Shown here: piece after piece, positions 15,802-24,418 of the stretch
Numbering within the stretch: position 1 is the first letter of the stretch
How the letters are laid out: every line of letters starts with the position of its first letter
Assembly: GCA_003164955.1 (NCBI GenBank)
Contig: PLRW01000126.1
Span: forward strand, 1-57,420
Source: Actinomycetota bacterium
GTDB lineage: Bacteria > Actinomycetota > Actinomycetes > Streptosporangiales > Streptosporangiaceae
Direction: 5' to 3'
Length of the DNA stretch: 57,420 nucleotides
Position numbers and translations under genes: made by a program
The notes under the pieces: generated by a model
Told to the model about the DNA's origin: nothing
Databases searched by the model: none
The model's input: the letters and a program-made list of their open reading frames with translations, nothing else

Positions 15802-17041
15802 AGTCGCCCAGCCTCGGGTATTCATCGAGCACAGCGGCTATGACCTGCTGAACATCGGTGATATGGCCATGCTCAAGGCCACCGTCACCCGGCTCCAGGA
15901 TCGGTGGCCGCGCGCTCGTCTCCAGATCGTCACCACTAGCCGCGAGCGGCTCGCCGCGCTCTGCCCCGGCACCGATCCGATCATCTTGATGCCGGAGCGC
16001 GGGCCAGTGGGCTGGTTGCCGGACCGGGTGCGTGGCGGCATCGGCCTGCGATACAAGCGGGCCATATCCGCGCGGCCGTGGGCCGCCTGGCGGCTCAGCC
16101 CTGGCGCGGGTCAGTTGCTGGACGTGCTGCGGGACTGTGACCTCGCCGTGTGCTCGGGTGGTGGTTTTGTCAACGACAGCTTCCTGCTGCACGCCTCGGG
16201 GGTGCTGGCCGCGCTGCGCAGCATTCAGCGGCGCGGGGTGCTGACCGCCATGCTCGGTCAGGGATATGGGCCGCTGGCCAATCCGCCGCTGGCGGAACTG
16301 GCGGGCGCGGTGATCCCGCAGCTGACCCTGATCAGCCTGAGGGGGCCGCAGGGCCAGCAGGCGGTGTCGGGGTTGCGCGGGAGGCGGGGTGAGCCGGTGG
16401 TGACCGGTGACGATGCGCTCGAACTCGCCGGCGCGGGGCGGCTGGCCGCGGGGCCCGCGCTCGGCGTGAACCTCCGGGCCGCGGCCTACACCGGGCTGGA
16501 GTCCGGCTTGGCCGGCCAGATCGGCTCGGTGGTGGCGGCCGTAGCGGCCGAGTCGGGCATGCCGATGCGGGGCCTGCCGATCTCATGGCATCGCGACGGC
16601 GAGGACTGGCGCGCGCTGGCGGGCGCGTTCGGCGCAGACTCCGTGGTGGCCCGCACGGGCCGGATGGTGCGTGACATCACCTCGCTGGCCACAGCCGTGG
16701 CCGGCTGCCGGATCGTGGTCACCAGCTCGTATCACGCCGCGGTTTTCGCCCTGGCCCGGGGAATCCCGGCGGTGGGTATCTCCTCGACGCCCTACTACGA
16801 CGGCAAATTCGGTGGCCTGCGGGAACTCTACGGTCCGCGGGCGGTGTCCGTGCTGGCGGTGAGCCGGGCCGGCTGGCCGGACCGGATGCGGAGCCTCGTG
16901 CGTGCGGCCGTTGAGCTGGGCGATGGCGCCCGCGCCGCCGTGGCGGAGCGGTCGGCGGAGCTGGCCGGCCTGTCCCGGGGTGCGTATGAGGCCCTCTTCG
17001 AGCTGGTGGAGTCCGGGTCGGGGCAGTCTGCCCGGCGGTAG
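15776..17041 (+). CDS. Polysaccharide pyruvyl transferase family protein
   Basis: 421 residues from GTG 15776, chosen for AAGGGAGAG 6 bases upstream; it overlaps the flippase end by 26 bases. Family features: HSGYDLLNIGDMAMLKATV, the N-terminal signature of CsaB-like PEP-dependent ketal transferases; CDLAVCSGGGFVNDSFLLHA; MLGQGYGPL; and near the end VVTSSYHAAVFALARGIPAV and SSTPYYDGKF. The product would put a pyruvate ketal on a sugar, giving the polymer negative charge. It is the last gene of the plus-strand operon, before a strong hairpin. Confidence 0.85.
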   Translation: MPGASPWGEVAQPRVFIEHSGYDLLNIGDMAMLKATVTRLQDRWPRARLQIVTTSRERLAALCPGTDPIILMPERGPVGWLPDRVRGGIGLRYKRAISARPWAAWRLSPGAGQLLDVLRDCDLAVCSGGGFVNDSFLLHASGVLAALRSIQRRGVLTAMLGQGYGPLANPPLAELAGAVIPQLTLISLRGPQGQQAVSGLRGRRGEPVVTGDDALELAGAGRLAAGPALGVNLRAAAYTGLESGLAGQIGSVVAAVAAESGMPMRGLPISWHRDGEDWRALAGAFGADSVVARTGRMVRDITSLATAVAGCRIVVTSSYHAAVFALARGIPAVGISSTPYYDGKFGGLRELYGPRAVSVLAVSRAGWPDRMRSLVRAAVELGDGARAAVAERSAELAGLSRGAYEALFELVESGSGQSARR

Positions 17042-17056
17042 GCCGGCGGAATGGCC

Positions 17057-17091
17057 GGGGCCACCGCGATGATGATCATCGCGGTGGCCCC
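17057..17091. terminator. Strong bidirectional hairpin between convergent genes
   Basis: A perfect 17-base inverted repeat (arms 17057-17073 and 17075-17091, GGGGCCACCGCG... on the left) with a one-base centre. It separates the plus-strand pyruvyl transferase from the minus-strand GH26 gene. There is no U-tract, as is usual for high-GC actinomycetes. Confidence 0.85.
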
Positions 17092-17128
17092 GTGCTGGGC
17101 GCCGGGCGGACAGGCCAGGCGCCCAGGT

Positions 17129-18193
17129 TCAGAAATCTGCCTTATAGGCCGCCGAGGAGCCGGGCACCTGCGTGCCGGTCCCGTAGACCCCGCCGGTGCT
17201 CGGACCCTGGAAGTTGGCCTCCCAGGCGAGGATGGCGGAGTGGGCCTGGAAGAACCCGAGCATGTCGTTCACGTACGCCGGGTCATCCCCGCCCGCGTTG
17301 GTCCCGGGCGCTGTGGTGCCGGGAATGATGTTGCCCCACTCGGGCACCGCGAACTGCTTGCCGTTCGCCTTCGCGAAGCTGAGCCAGTACATCAGGCCCT
17401 GCGTCCCGTTGAGCTGCTGGTTCCAGCCCGCGGCGGTGGTCGCGGCCGGCCACATGTCGTAGGTATCGACGCCGATCGTGTTCACGTAGGCGTTTCCGGG
17501 ATAGGCCAGGGTGGGGTCGGCCAGCCCGGCGGACGGGCCGCGGTTGACGTTCCAGTCCCATTGCAGGCCCGGCGCGGTGGCCCGGGCCGAGGTGACGATC
17601 TGCTGCCAGCACTTCACCCATTGCGCGGGGTTGGTGGCCGCCCAGATGTACCAGTTGCCGTTGAATTCCCAGCCCAGCCTGATGATCGAGTTGCCGAGGC
17701 CGTAGGCGGAGATGTTGGTGCCGAACTGGGTCCAGTACGAATTGTAGGAGCCGGCCGCGCACGCCTGGATGGATACTCCCGCGACGCCCTCGGGCAGCAT
17801 CGGCTCGGTGAAGGCCACCGTTACCGCTGATCCCTTCCAGATCTGGTAGAGCCAGGCCGGGTCCACGATGTCGTTCCAGGTGCTGCGGTTCGGCCAGACG
17901 GTGGCGACGTCCACCGGGGCTCCGCGCCAGGCACCAAAGGCCGCGACGGACGCCGGGGTGGCGTTCGGCAGGTAGACCCCGCTGTCCCAGGCCAGGCCGG
18001 AAAGGTTCTTTGCGGAGCTGGGGCTCGCCGATGCTCCGTACGCCAATATGGTGGTGAGCGTCAGGCCCACCGCGGCGATCCCGGCGGCCAGGGCGGCGAT
18101 ACGCCCCCGGTGGGCCCGGGCGAACGACATCCGGGAGGCCGGTGGGGTGCCCCGGGCTGTGGCGGTGCTGCTGGGCTTCCTCCTGATTATCAT
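17129..18193 (-). CDS. Secreted GH26-family glycoside hydrolase
   Basis: 354 residues from ATG 18193, preceded by AGGGAAGAG. It has a signal-anchor or signal peptide (RIAALAAGIAAVGLTLTTIL, residues 31-50) with no lipobox. The acid/base Glu lies in IRLGWEFNGNWYIW (E176) and the nucleophile in FAVPEWGN (E285), the GH26 pair. VDTYDMWPA and the C-terminal AYKADF complete it. It is convergent with the glycan operon. A hydrolase beside a Wzx-type cluster may trim, release or remodel the polymer outside the cell (inference). Confidence 0.8.
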   Translation of the reverse strand: MIIRRKPSSTATARGTPPASRMSFARAHRGRIAALAAGIAAVGLTLTTILAYGASASPSSAKNLSGLAWDSGVYLPNATPASVAAFGAWRGAPVDVATVWPNRSTWNDIVDPAWLYQIWKGSAVTVAFTEPMLPEGVAGVSIQACAAGSYNSYWTQFGTNISAYGLGNSIIRLGWEFNGNWYIWAATNPAQWVKCWQQIVTSARATAPGLQWDWNVNRGPSAGLADPTLAYPGNAYVNTIGVDTYDMWPAATTAAGWNQQLNGTQGLMYWLSFAKANGKQFAVPEWGNIIPGTTAPGTNAGGDDPAYVNDMLGFFQAHSAILAWEANFQGPSTGGVYGTGTQVPGSSAAYKADF

Positions 18194-18657
18194 GGCTCTT
18201 CCCTCTTTCGATCATTCCTGTTACCTGATCACCACTCTCCGTGATTTATGGGTTCGGTCTCAGAGCCGAAAATCCCCTGTTGAACTGGGTATTTATCCCT
18301 GTTATTTGGGCCCGGGTAATCCGGCCCGGTCTTAATGGCCCGGGTAAGACTGCCGCGACAATTTAGAAGTCTGTCTTGTAGGCGTGGGCGGCGACCACGG
18401 CGGCGAGACGGGGACGGGCGCCGCGAGCGGCGCTGCGGCCTGGGGCCAGGGGCGCGGCGCCTGGCCGTCCTGTGCTCTTGGCTTCTCTGGGTCTGACCAT
18501 GATCGGCAAGGCTTCCAGATCAATCCGTGCACCGTTGGTCACTATAGGTAATCTTTACCTTACGGTGCGTGTTACTGCTCCTGGCCCGTCAGCTCCGATG
18601 ATGGCTGTCCGCTCCCCTCGGCTGCTGTTCCCGTGGGCGGGCGGGGTCCGATGCTGA
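18194..18657. other. Intergenic region with a GH26 3'-tail remnant
   Basis: No complete gene. For the minus-strand GH26 gene this is the leader and promoter region; it is AT-richer near 18225-18310. At 18363-18383 the minus strand reads AYKTDF and a stop, nearly the same as the GH26 ending AYKADF. It looks like a short 3' relic of a paralogue. A plus-strand frame at 18472-18657 has no recognisable features. Confidence 0.5.
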
Positions 18658-19692
18658 TTACCGGCACATCTGAATCACCGACACGGTGCCCGAATCTTCA
18701 TTGGCCACATAGGCGGTGTGGGTAGCAGGATCCACCGCCACCTCGTACGGGAAGGCACCCACGGGGACGGTGGCGATCACCGTGCCGGTGGCCGCGTCGA
18801 TCACCGACACGGTGCCATCGCCGTTGGTCACGTAGACGGTGCGGGCGGCAGGGTCCACCGCCACCCCGTACGGGGCGCTCCCCACGGGGATGGTGCGGGC
18901 GACCGTGCTGGTGGCCTCGTTGATCACCGATACGGTGTCGCCGGAGTAGTTAGCCACATAGGCGGTGCGGGCGGCGGGGTCCACCGCCACCTCGTACGGG
19001 GTGTCCCCGACGGGGATGGCGTGGGTGACCTTGCCGGTGGCCTCGTTGATCACCGACGTGATGTCACGGAAACCGCCGCCGGTCACGTACACGGTGCGGG
19101 CGGCGGGGTCCACCGCCACCCCGGACACGCCGACGCCCACGGGGATGGTGCGGGTGATCCTGTTGGTGGCCGCGTTGATCACCGACACGGTGCCGGCGGA
19201 GCTGTTGGTCACGTAGACGGTGCGGGCGGCGGCATCCACCGCCACCCCGTACGGGGCGCCGATGGGGATGGTGCGGGTGACCTTGTTGGTGGCCGCGTTG
19301 ATCACCGACACGGCGCCAGGATAGAGGTTGGTCACGTAGACGGTGCCGGCTGCCGGGTCCACCGCCACTCCGTAGGGGTAATAGCCGATGAAGATGGTGT
19401 GGGTGACCTTGTTGGTGGCCTCGTCGATCACCGATACGGTCTCGCTGGAGTAGTTGGTCACATAGGCGGTGTGGGCTCCGGAGTCCACCGCCACCCCGGA
19501 CGGGGTGCCCATGGAGACGGGGATGGTGTGGGTCACCCGGCAGCTGCTTGCGTCCCGGGCGGGCGCCGCGGCGACCCCGGAGGATGCGATGGGCAATGTC
19601 AGGGCCGCTATCGCTCCGCCAGCCCGGCGCCAGCGGGCGGGGATGCCTCGGCGATGACTGGCGGTGATGTGGTTGCCCCGCAATGCGTGCAT
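18658..19692 (-). CDS. Secreted YVTN-type beta-propeller protein
   Basis: 344 residues from ATG 19692, with AAGGGAGAG just upstream; a longer frame to 19863 lacks a site. A signal peptide of about 45 residues ends near SSGVAAAPA. Then come seven repeats of about 42 residues, each of the form PYGVAVDPAARTVYVTN, then GTVSVINAATNKVTRTI, which is the YVTN/40-residue repeat of a seven-bladed propeller. The repeats are near-identical at DNA level, with a period of about 126 bases. Such proteins are exported and often surface-attached; the ligand is unknown. It stands alone, divergent from the molybdopterin oxidoreductase. Confidence 0.85.
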   Translation of the reverse strand: MHALRGNHITASHRRGIPARWRRAGGAIAALTLPIASSGVAAAPARDASSCRVTHTIPVSMGTPSGVAVDSGAHTAYVTNYSSETVSVIDEATNKVTHTIFIGYYPYGVAVDPAAGTVYVTNLYPGAVSVINAATNKVTRTIPIGAPYGVAVDAAARTVYVTNSSAGTVSVINAATNRITRTIPVGVGVSGVAVDPAARTVYVTGGGFRDITSVINEATGKVTHAIPVGDTPYEVAVDPAARTAYVANYSGDTVSVINEATSTVARTIPVGSAPYGVAVDPAARTVYVTNGDGTVSVIDAATGTVIATVPVGAFPYEVAVDPATHTAYVANEDSGTVSVIQMCR

Positions 19693-20041
19693 GAACTCTC
19701 CCTTAACTCTGCCACCTGACTCCGGCGCCCGGGCCAGACGGGGACGGCCGATGCTGGCCGGTCGCGGGGCCGGCTGCCGATCCTTGTTGCTTAGCGTATC
19801 CATTGCTTTACGTTCAGTGGTCACCGCGAGCAGGGGTGCCCCCGGCCTCGTCATCGGCAACACCGGCGACCCCGATCGCCCGGCACCGGAGCCCGGTCGC
19901 GATGGCTGACCGGCGCCGCCATCAGCCTCTGCGAAACAGCCCGGGAGCTGGGATTTCCCGCGCTCGCGGGCCGTTTCCCGTTCGTCCTGCCGTGTGTCAT
20001 GGTGTGTCGGTGGACGAAGCGTCTATTCGCGACTTTCCGCC
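19693..20041. other. Divergent intergenic region
   Basis: About 350 bases between the propeller gene (minus) and the molybdopterin oxidoreductase (plus). It should hold both promoters. I see no clear -10/-35 pair, palindrome or RNA motif. Confidence 0.4.
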
Positions 20042-21787
20042 ATGACAGGCCCGTCTGACGTCGCCGGCGACCAGATCCGGCCCTCCCGCGCCCTCGCCGG
20101 GGCTGTGGCCGGCGTCCTCGCGGCCGCTGTCGCCATGGGCGCCGCTCAGTTCGCGGCCGGCCTCGGCGTTCCGCAGAGCTCACCCGTGCTCGCGGTGGGC
20201 CAGGCCGCTATCGATCTGACGCCGCCGCAAGTCAAGGACTTCGCCGTCTCCGCGTTCGGCGCCGATGACAAGACGGTACTGCTCGGCGGCATCCTGGTGG
20301 TCCTCGCCGCGAGCGCGGCGGTGCTCGGGAGGCTCGCGGTACGCCGGCTCGGCTTCGGTATGTGGGGGCTTGCGATTTTCGCATCCATCGGCCTGGCGGC
20401 GGCTCTGACCAGGCCGGCCGCCACGGTGGGATACGTGGTCCCCACCCTGGTGGGGAGCGCGGCCGGCGCGTTCGCGCTGACCTGGCTAGTCCGCGCGGCG
20501 GCCAGGCTGGGCGCTGCTGCGGATGTCCTGTTCCCTTTCGACCTGCACCCGGAGCTGACCGACCCGGCCCAGCCAGCCGACCCGGCCCGCTCGGCCAGCC
20601 CGGCCGAGCCTGAACGGCCGTCTGACCCGGCCTGCGCCGCCGTGCCTGCCGTCCGTGCGGGGCCGGCCTACTCCTTTACTTCCCTGCCTCATCCGGACGA
20701 CCAGGCATCATCCCGCTGGCCCGCGCGGCGGTGGTTCCTGATCTCGAGCGGCGCAGCCGCAGCCGTCGCCGCGCTGGGCGCGGCAGCCGGAAGAAACCTG
20801 ACCAACGAGCACAACATCGCCGCGGCGCGGGCCGCCATACGGTTCCCCCGGCCCGCGGTTCCCGCGCCGCCGCTCCCGGCGGGAAGCAACCTCGTCGTCC
20901 CCGGCCTCGGCTCGTTCATTACTCCGGATGACAGCTTCTACCGCGTCGACACCGCCCTGCTCGTGCCCCAGGTTGATCCGGCGACCTGGCGGCTGCGGAT
21001 CCACGGGATGGTGCAACGCGAGGTAACCATCACCTTCACTGACCTGCTGCGGCGACCGCTCATCGAGGCCTACATAACGCTTACCTGCGTCTCGGACCCG
21101 GTCGGCGGCCCCTACGTGGGAAACGCCAAATGGCTTGGCGCGAGCCTGGCCGGCCTGATCCGGCAGGCCCGCCCGCTGGCAGGTGCCAATCAGCTGCTGT
21201 GCACCTCGGTCGACGGGTTCACCTCAGGCACCCCCCTGGCGATCGTGCTCGACGGCCGGGACGCTCTGCTCGCCATGGCCATGAACGGCATGGCGCTGCC
21301 CGCCGCGCACGGTTTCCCGGTGCGGATGGTGGTGCCCGGCCTGTACGGCTACGTGTCCGCGACCAAGTGGGTCACCGACATCGAGGTGACCACGTTCGCG
21401 GCGGCCTCGGCCTACTGGCCGCAGCGCGGCTGGGCGCAGCGGGCGCCGATCAAGACCGAGTCCAGAATCGACGTGCCGGCCGATGGCGCGTCGCTCGCCC
21501 CGGGGCGGACGCCGGTGGCCGGGGTGGCCTGGGCGCAGCACAAAGGTGTCGCCGCCGTCGAGGTCAGGGTCGACGGCGGCCCGTGGCACGAGGCGCGGCT
21601 GGCCGCGGTGCCCGGCATCGACACCTGGCGGCAGTGGGTGTGGGAATGGCCGGCCGCGCCGGGCCAGCACCTGGTCGAAGCCCGCGCCATAGACGCGACC
21701 GGCTACACCCAGACTGCCGCCCAGGTGCAGCCGATCCCGAACGGCGCTTCTGGTTACCCTTCCGCGCAAGTAACCGTCCGCAGCTGA
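20042..21787 (+). CDS. Membrane-anchored molybdopterin-dependent oxidoreductase (sulfite-oxidase family)
   Basis: 581 residues from ATG 20042. The N-terminal 170 residues hold about four helices (LAGAVAGVLAAAVAMGAAQF, VLLGGILVVLAASAAVLG, LAIFASIGLAAALTRPAA, VVPTLVGSAAGAFALTWLV), then a Pro/Ala-rich linker and another helix with a twin-Arg-like PARRWFLISS. The catalytic domain carries the Mo-ligand Cys in ITLTCVSDPVGGPYVGNAKW, and GFPVRMVVPGLYGYVSATKW. The C-terminal beta domain (GVAAVEVRVDGGPWHEARL) is the Mo-co dimerisation fold. Substrate unknown. A second member is at 36726-38087. Confidence 0.85.
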   Translation: MTGPSDVAGDQIRPSRALAGAVAGVLAAAVAMGAAQFAAGLGVPQSSPVLAVGQAAIDLTPPQVKDFAVSAFGADDKTVLLGGILVVLAASAAVLGRLAVRRLGFGMWGLAIFASIGLAAALTRPAATVGYVVPTLVGSAAGAFALTWLVRAAARLGAAADVLFPFDLHPELTDPAQPADPARSASPAEPERPSDPACAAVPAVRAGPAYSFTSLPHPDDQASSRWPARRWFLISSGAAAAVAALGAAAGRNLTNEHNIAAARAAIRFPRPAVPAPPLPAGSNLVVPGLGSFITPDDSFYRVDTALLVPQVDPATWRLRIHGMVQREVTITFTDLLRRPLIEAYITLTCVSDPVGGPYVGNAKWLGASLAGLIRQARPLAGANQLLCTSVDGFTSGTPLAIVLDGRDALLAMAMNGMALPAAHGFPVRMVVPGLYGYVSATKWVTDIEVTTFAAASAYWPQRGWAQRAPIKTESRIDVPADGASLAPGRTPVAGVAWAQHKGVAAVEVRVDGGPWHEARLAAVPGIDTWRQWVWEWPAAPGQHLVEARAIDATGYTQTAAQVQPIPNGASGYPSAQVTVRS

Positions 21788-21838
21788 AGAAAGCTGCCCC
21801 GGAGCTGAACGACCGGGCGCCCGTGGCCATGAGATCAG

Positions 21839-21868
21839 CCGGCGCGGCGGAGTGCGCGGCCGCGCCGG
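21839..21868. terminator. GC-rich hairpin between convergent genes
   Basis: CCGGCGCGGC (21839-21848) and GCCGCGCCGG (21859-21868) are perfect inverted arms with a 10-base loop, in the gap between the oxidoreductase and pckG, whose 3' ends face each other. Confidence 0.6.
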
Positions 21869-21905
21869 CGGGTGCGGCGATTTCGTGCTTGCTCAGGCGG
21901 CATCC

Positions 21906-23714
21906 TCAGCCGAGGCGATCGACCAGGTCCTGGTGCAGGTCCCAGAGCTGGGTGGGCAGATGCCGGCCGAAGGTGCGGAAGAACTCGGGGATGTGCTCCG
22001 CCTCCAGCTTCCAGGCTTCGGTGTTCACCGTGAGCAGTAGATCCAGGTCAGCCCAGCTCAGATCCAGGCCGTGAAGGTCGAGCGAGCCCGGCGCCGGGAG
22101 GTAGCCGATCGGGGTCCGCGTCGCCTCGGCGTCGCCGGACAGCCGCTCGATGATCCACTTCAGCACGCGGATGTTCTCGCCGAACCCCGGCCAGACGAAC
22201 TTGCCGTTCGCGTCCTTGCGGAACCAGTTAACGTAGAAAAGTTTCGGCAGCTTGGCCTGGTCGGCCTTCTGGCCGATCTTCAGCCAGTAGCCGAAGTAGT
22301 CGCCCATGTTGTAGCCGCAGAACGGCAGCATCGCGAAGGGATCATGCCGCAGTTCGCCGACCTTTCCCTCGGCCGCCGCCGTCTTCTCCGAGGCGATGTT
22401 GGCGCCGAGGAACACGCCGTGGTCCCAGTCGAAGGACTCGATCACCAATGGCACGGTGCTGGCGCGCCGGCCGCCGAACAGGATCGCCGAGATCGGCACG
22501 CCCGTGGGGTCGTCCCACTCCGGCGCGATGATCGGGCACTGGCCGGCGGGGGTGGTGAACCGGGAATTGGGGTGCGCCGCGGGCTCGGCCGAGCCCGGGG
22601 TCCAGTCCCGGCCCTTCCAGTCGATCAGGTGCGCGGGCGGCTCGTCGGTCAGGCCCTCCCACCACACATCACCGTCGTCGGTGAGGGCCACATTGGTGAA
22701 GATGCTGTTGCCCCACATGGTCTTGATCGCGTTGACGTTGGTCTTCTCGCCGGTGCCCGGCGCGACCCCGAAGAAGCCGGCCTCCGGGTTGATCGCGTAC
22801 AGCCTGCCGTCCGTGCCGAAACGCATCCAGGCGATGTCGTCGCCTATGGTCTCGACCTTCCAGCCGGGGATGGCCGGATGCAGCATGGCCAGGTTGGTCT
22901 TGCCGCACGCGGACGGGAAGGCCGCCGCGATGTACTTCGCCTCGCCGCCCGGCGGGGTGAGCTTGAGGATGAGCATGTGCTCGGCCAGCCAGCCCTCGTC
23001 CCGGGCCATCACCGACGCGATCCGCAGCGCGTAGCACTTCTTGCCGAGCAGAGCGTTGCCGCCGTAACCGGAGCCGTAGGACCAGATCTCCCTGGTCTCG
23101 GGGAAGTGCGAGATGTACTTCGTCTTGCTGCACGGCCAGGGCACGTCCGCCTGGCCCGGCGCGAGCGGGGCGCCGACGGAGTGGACGGCCCGGACAAACG
23201 ATCCGGTCTCCTCGATCACCCGCAGGGCCGGCGTTCCCATCCTGGTCATGATGCGCATCGACACGGCGACGTAGGGTGAGTCGGTGATCTCCACCCCGAG
23301 CTGGGAGATGCTGCTGCCGAGCGGGCCCATGCAGAACGGGATCACGTACATCGTGCGGCCGCGCATGCAGCCGTCGAAGACCTCCGCGAACGTCCTGCGC
23401 ATCTCGTCGGGCGCGATCCAGTTGTTGGTCGGGCCCGCGTCATCTTCTTTCTCCGAGCAGATGAAGGTGCGGTCCTCCACCCGTGCCACGTCACTGGGGT
23501 CGGACGCGCAGTGGAAGCTGTTCGGGCGGAGCCGGGGGTTCAGCCTCGTGAAGGTGCCGGTCTCCACCAGCAGGCTGGTCAGCCGCTCCCACTCGTCCGC
23601 CGACCCGTCACACCAGACGATGTCGTCCGGCTTCGTCAGCTCCGAGATATTGCGGACCCATTCGGCCAGCTCGGGAAGGCTTGTTTGGTCATCAATTAGG
23701 TCTGAGCTGAACAT
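21906..23714 (-). CDS. pckG: Phosphoenolpyruvate carboxykinase (GTP)
   Basis: 602 residues, the usual length of GTP-dependent PEPCK, which converts oxaloacetate and GTP to PEP, CO2 and GDP at the entry to gluconeogenesis. The kinase-1a P-loop is [13 protein letters not shown] (266-278); METIGDD-like [14 protein letters not shown] follows, then [11 protein letters not shown] upstream with the metal-binding Lys, and the guanine-binding region [23 protein letters not shown] precedes ATG 23714. A promoter lies at 23785-23812, and two identical palindromic sites lie farther upstream (23887-23935), so transcription is likely controlled by carbon source. Confidence 0.95.
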   Translation of the reverse strand: MFSSDLIDDQTSLPELAEWVRNISELTKPDDIVWCDGSADEWERLTSLLVETGTFTRLNPRLRPNSFHCASDPSDVARVEDRTFICSEKEDDAGPTNNWIAPDEMRRTFAEVFDGCMRGRTMYVIPFCMGPLGSSISQLGVEITDSPYVAVSMRIMTRMGTPALRVIEETGSFVRAVHSVGAPLAPGQADVPWPCSKTKYISHFPETREIWSYGSGYGGNALLGKKCYALRIASVMARDEGWLAEHMLILKLTPPGGEAKYIAAAFPSACGKTNLAMLHPAIPGWKVETIGDDIAWMRFGTDGRLYAINPEAGFFGVAPGTGEKTNVNAIKTMWGNSIFTNVALTDDGDVWWEGLTDEPPAHLIDWKGRDWTPGSAEPAAHPNSRFTTPAGQCPIIAPEWDDPTGVPISAILFGGRRASTVPLVIESFDWDHGVFLGANIASEKTAAAEGKVGELRHDPFAMLPFCGYNMGDYFGYWLKIGQKADQAKLPKLFYVNWFRKDANGKFVWPGFGENIRVLKWIIERLSGDAEATRTPIGYLPAPGSLDLHGLDLSWADLDLLLTVNTEAWKLEAEHIPEFFRTFGRHLPTQLWDLHQDLVDRLG

Positions 23715-23784
23715 TGCTCTCTCCCCTGCACGGAACTGGCGAGCGCAGCAGGCGATCGCTGGCTGATGGTCACGGTTAAAAGAC

Positions 23785-23812
23785 CGTATATTCAGTTATC
23801 TCCTAGTTTCAA
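23785..23812 (-). promoter_or_regulatory. Probable pckG promoter
   Basis: On the minus strand: TTGAAA (23812-23807), a 16-base spacer, TATACG (23790-23785). It resembles a housekeeping-sigma promoter about 70 bases before the start codon. Confidence 0.5.
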
Positions 23813-23886
23813 TGCGGCCAGGTCAGGGCCTTAGGCCCTGCATTTTCGGGACCTGTGTCGTTGTCCCCCCCGTGGCCTGGGATCCA

Positions 23887-23935
23887 TTATCAAGTGTGAG
23901 CTATCACACAGTTATCAAGTGTGAGCTATCACACA
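23887..23935. promoter_or_regulatory. Two tandem 24-bp sites with GTGTGA-N4-TCACAC palindromes upstream of pckG
   Basis: Two exact copies of a 24-base unit start at 23887 and 23912 (period 25). Each contains GTGTGA, GCTA, TCACAC. The half-site resembles CRP's, but the spacing is two bases shorter than the CRP TGTGA-N6-TCACA rule, so a different regulator is possible. They lie about 75 bases upstream of the predicted -35, immediately beyond the stop of the upstream gene: a position suited to activation or looping. Confidence 0.7.
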
Positions 23936-23948
23936 TTTCCGGATGCCG

Positions 23949-24362
23949 TCAGCCGATGGACGAGGTGACGGCAATTACGGTGCCGATGAGAACAAATAGC
24001 AGGCCGGCCGCCAGGAATGCCCGGTCGATAAACCGGCCCTCCCGGCCGTAGACGAGGATGTCCTGCGGATCTCCGGGGTCGTACCAGACGAGCACCTTCT
24101 GGGCCGGGCGCAGCGACGCTGTTTTCCTGGCCGGCGAGGGGGCGATCCGCTCGATGACCCGCCCATCCGTGAGCGTGTACCGGATCACAGCCGCCTGCGG
24201 TGAACCGTCGGGCGGTTCGCCGGGCCGGACGGGTGGCTCCATGAACGCCGCCCAGGTGGCCACGCCCTCCCGGCGCAGGCGCCGCACCCGGCGCATTCCG
24301 GTCAGGCCAGCCAGCACCGCCAGCCCTCCCGCCACCGCGAACCAGGCCCCGATCACGATCAT
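23949..24362 (-). CDS. DUF3592 membrane protein
   Basis: 137 residues from ATG 24362. A membrane helix at each end (VIGAWFAVAGGLAVLAGL and FLAAGLLFVLIGTVIAVTSS) encloses a soluble beta domain: ATWAAFMEPPVRPGE, IRYTLTDGRVIERIAP, VLVWYDPGDPQDILVYGREG. That is the DUF3592 arrangement. Function unknown. It sits between lysA and pckG on the same strand, but the gap of more than 200 bases before pckG with its own promoter makes one transcript unlikely. Confidence 0.75.
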   Translation of the reverse strand: MIVIGAWFAVAGGLAVLAGLTGMRRVRRLRREGVATWAAFMEPPVRPGEPPDGSPQAAVIRYTLTDGRVIERIAPSPARKTASLRPAQKVLVWYDPGDPQDILVYGREGRFIDRAFLAAGLLFVLIGTVIAVTSSIG

Positions 24363-24418
24363 CTCGGACCCGTCCCTTCCCTGCGCACGCCGGTTCGGCT
24401 GAGACCCGGCGCACGCGA

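Noticed and set aside
18194..18360. Riboswitch (c-di-AMP or similar) in the GH26 leader
   Set aside because: I looked for the conserved blocks expected upstream of wall hydrolases and could not match them.
19803..20045. Plus-strand frame in the divergent region before the molybdopterin oxidoreductase
   Set aside because: No ribosome site or family features; overlaps the start region of the real gene.
23887..23935. Canonical CRP sites
   Set aside because: The spacing between half-sites is 4, not 6, so I report them as unidentified operators instead.
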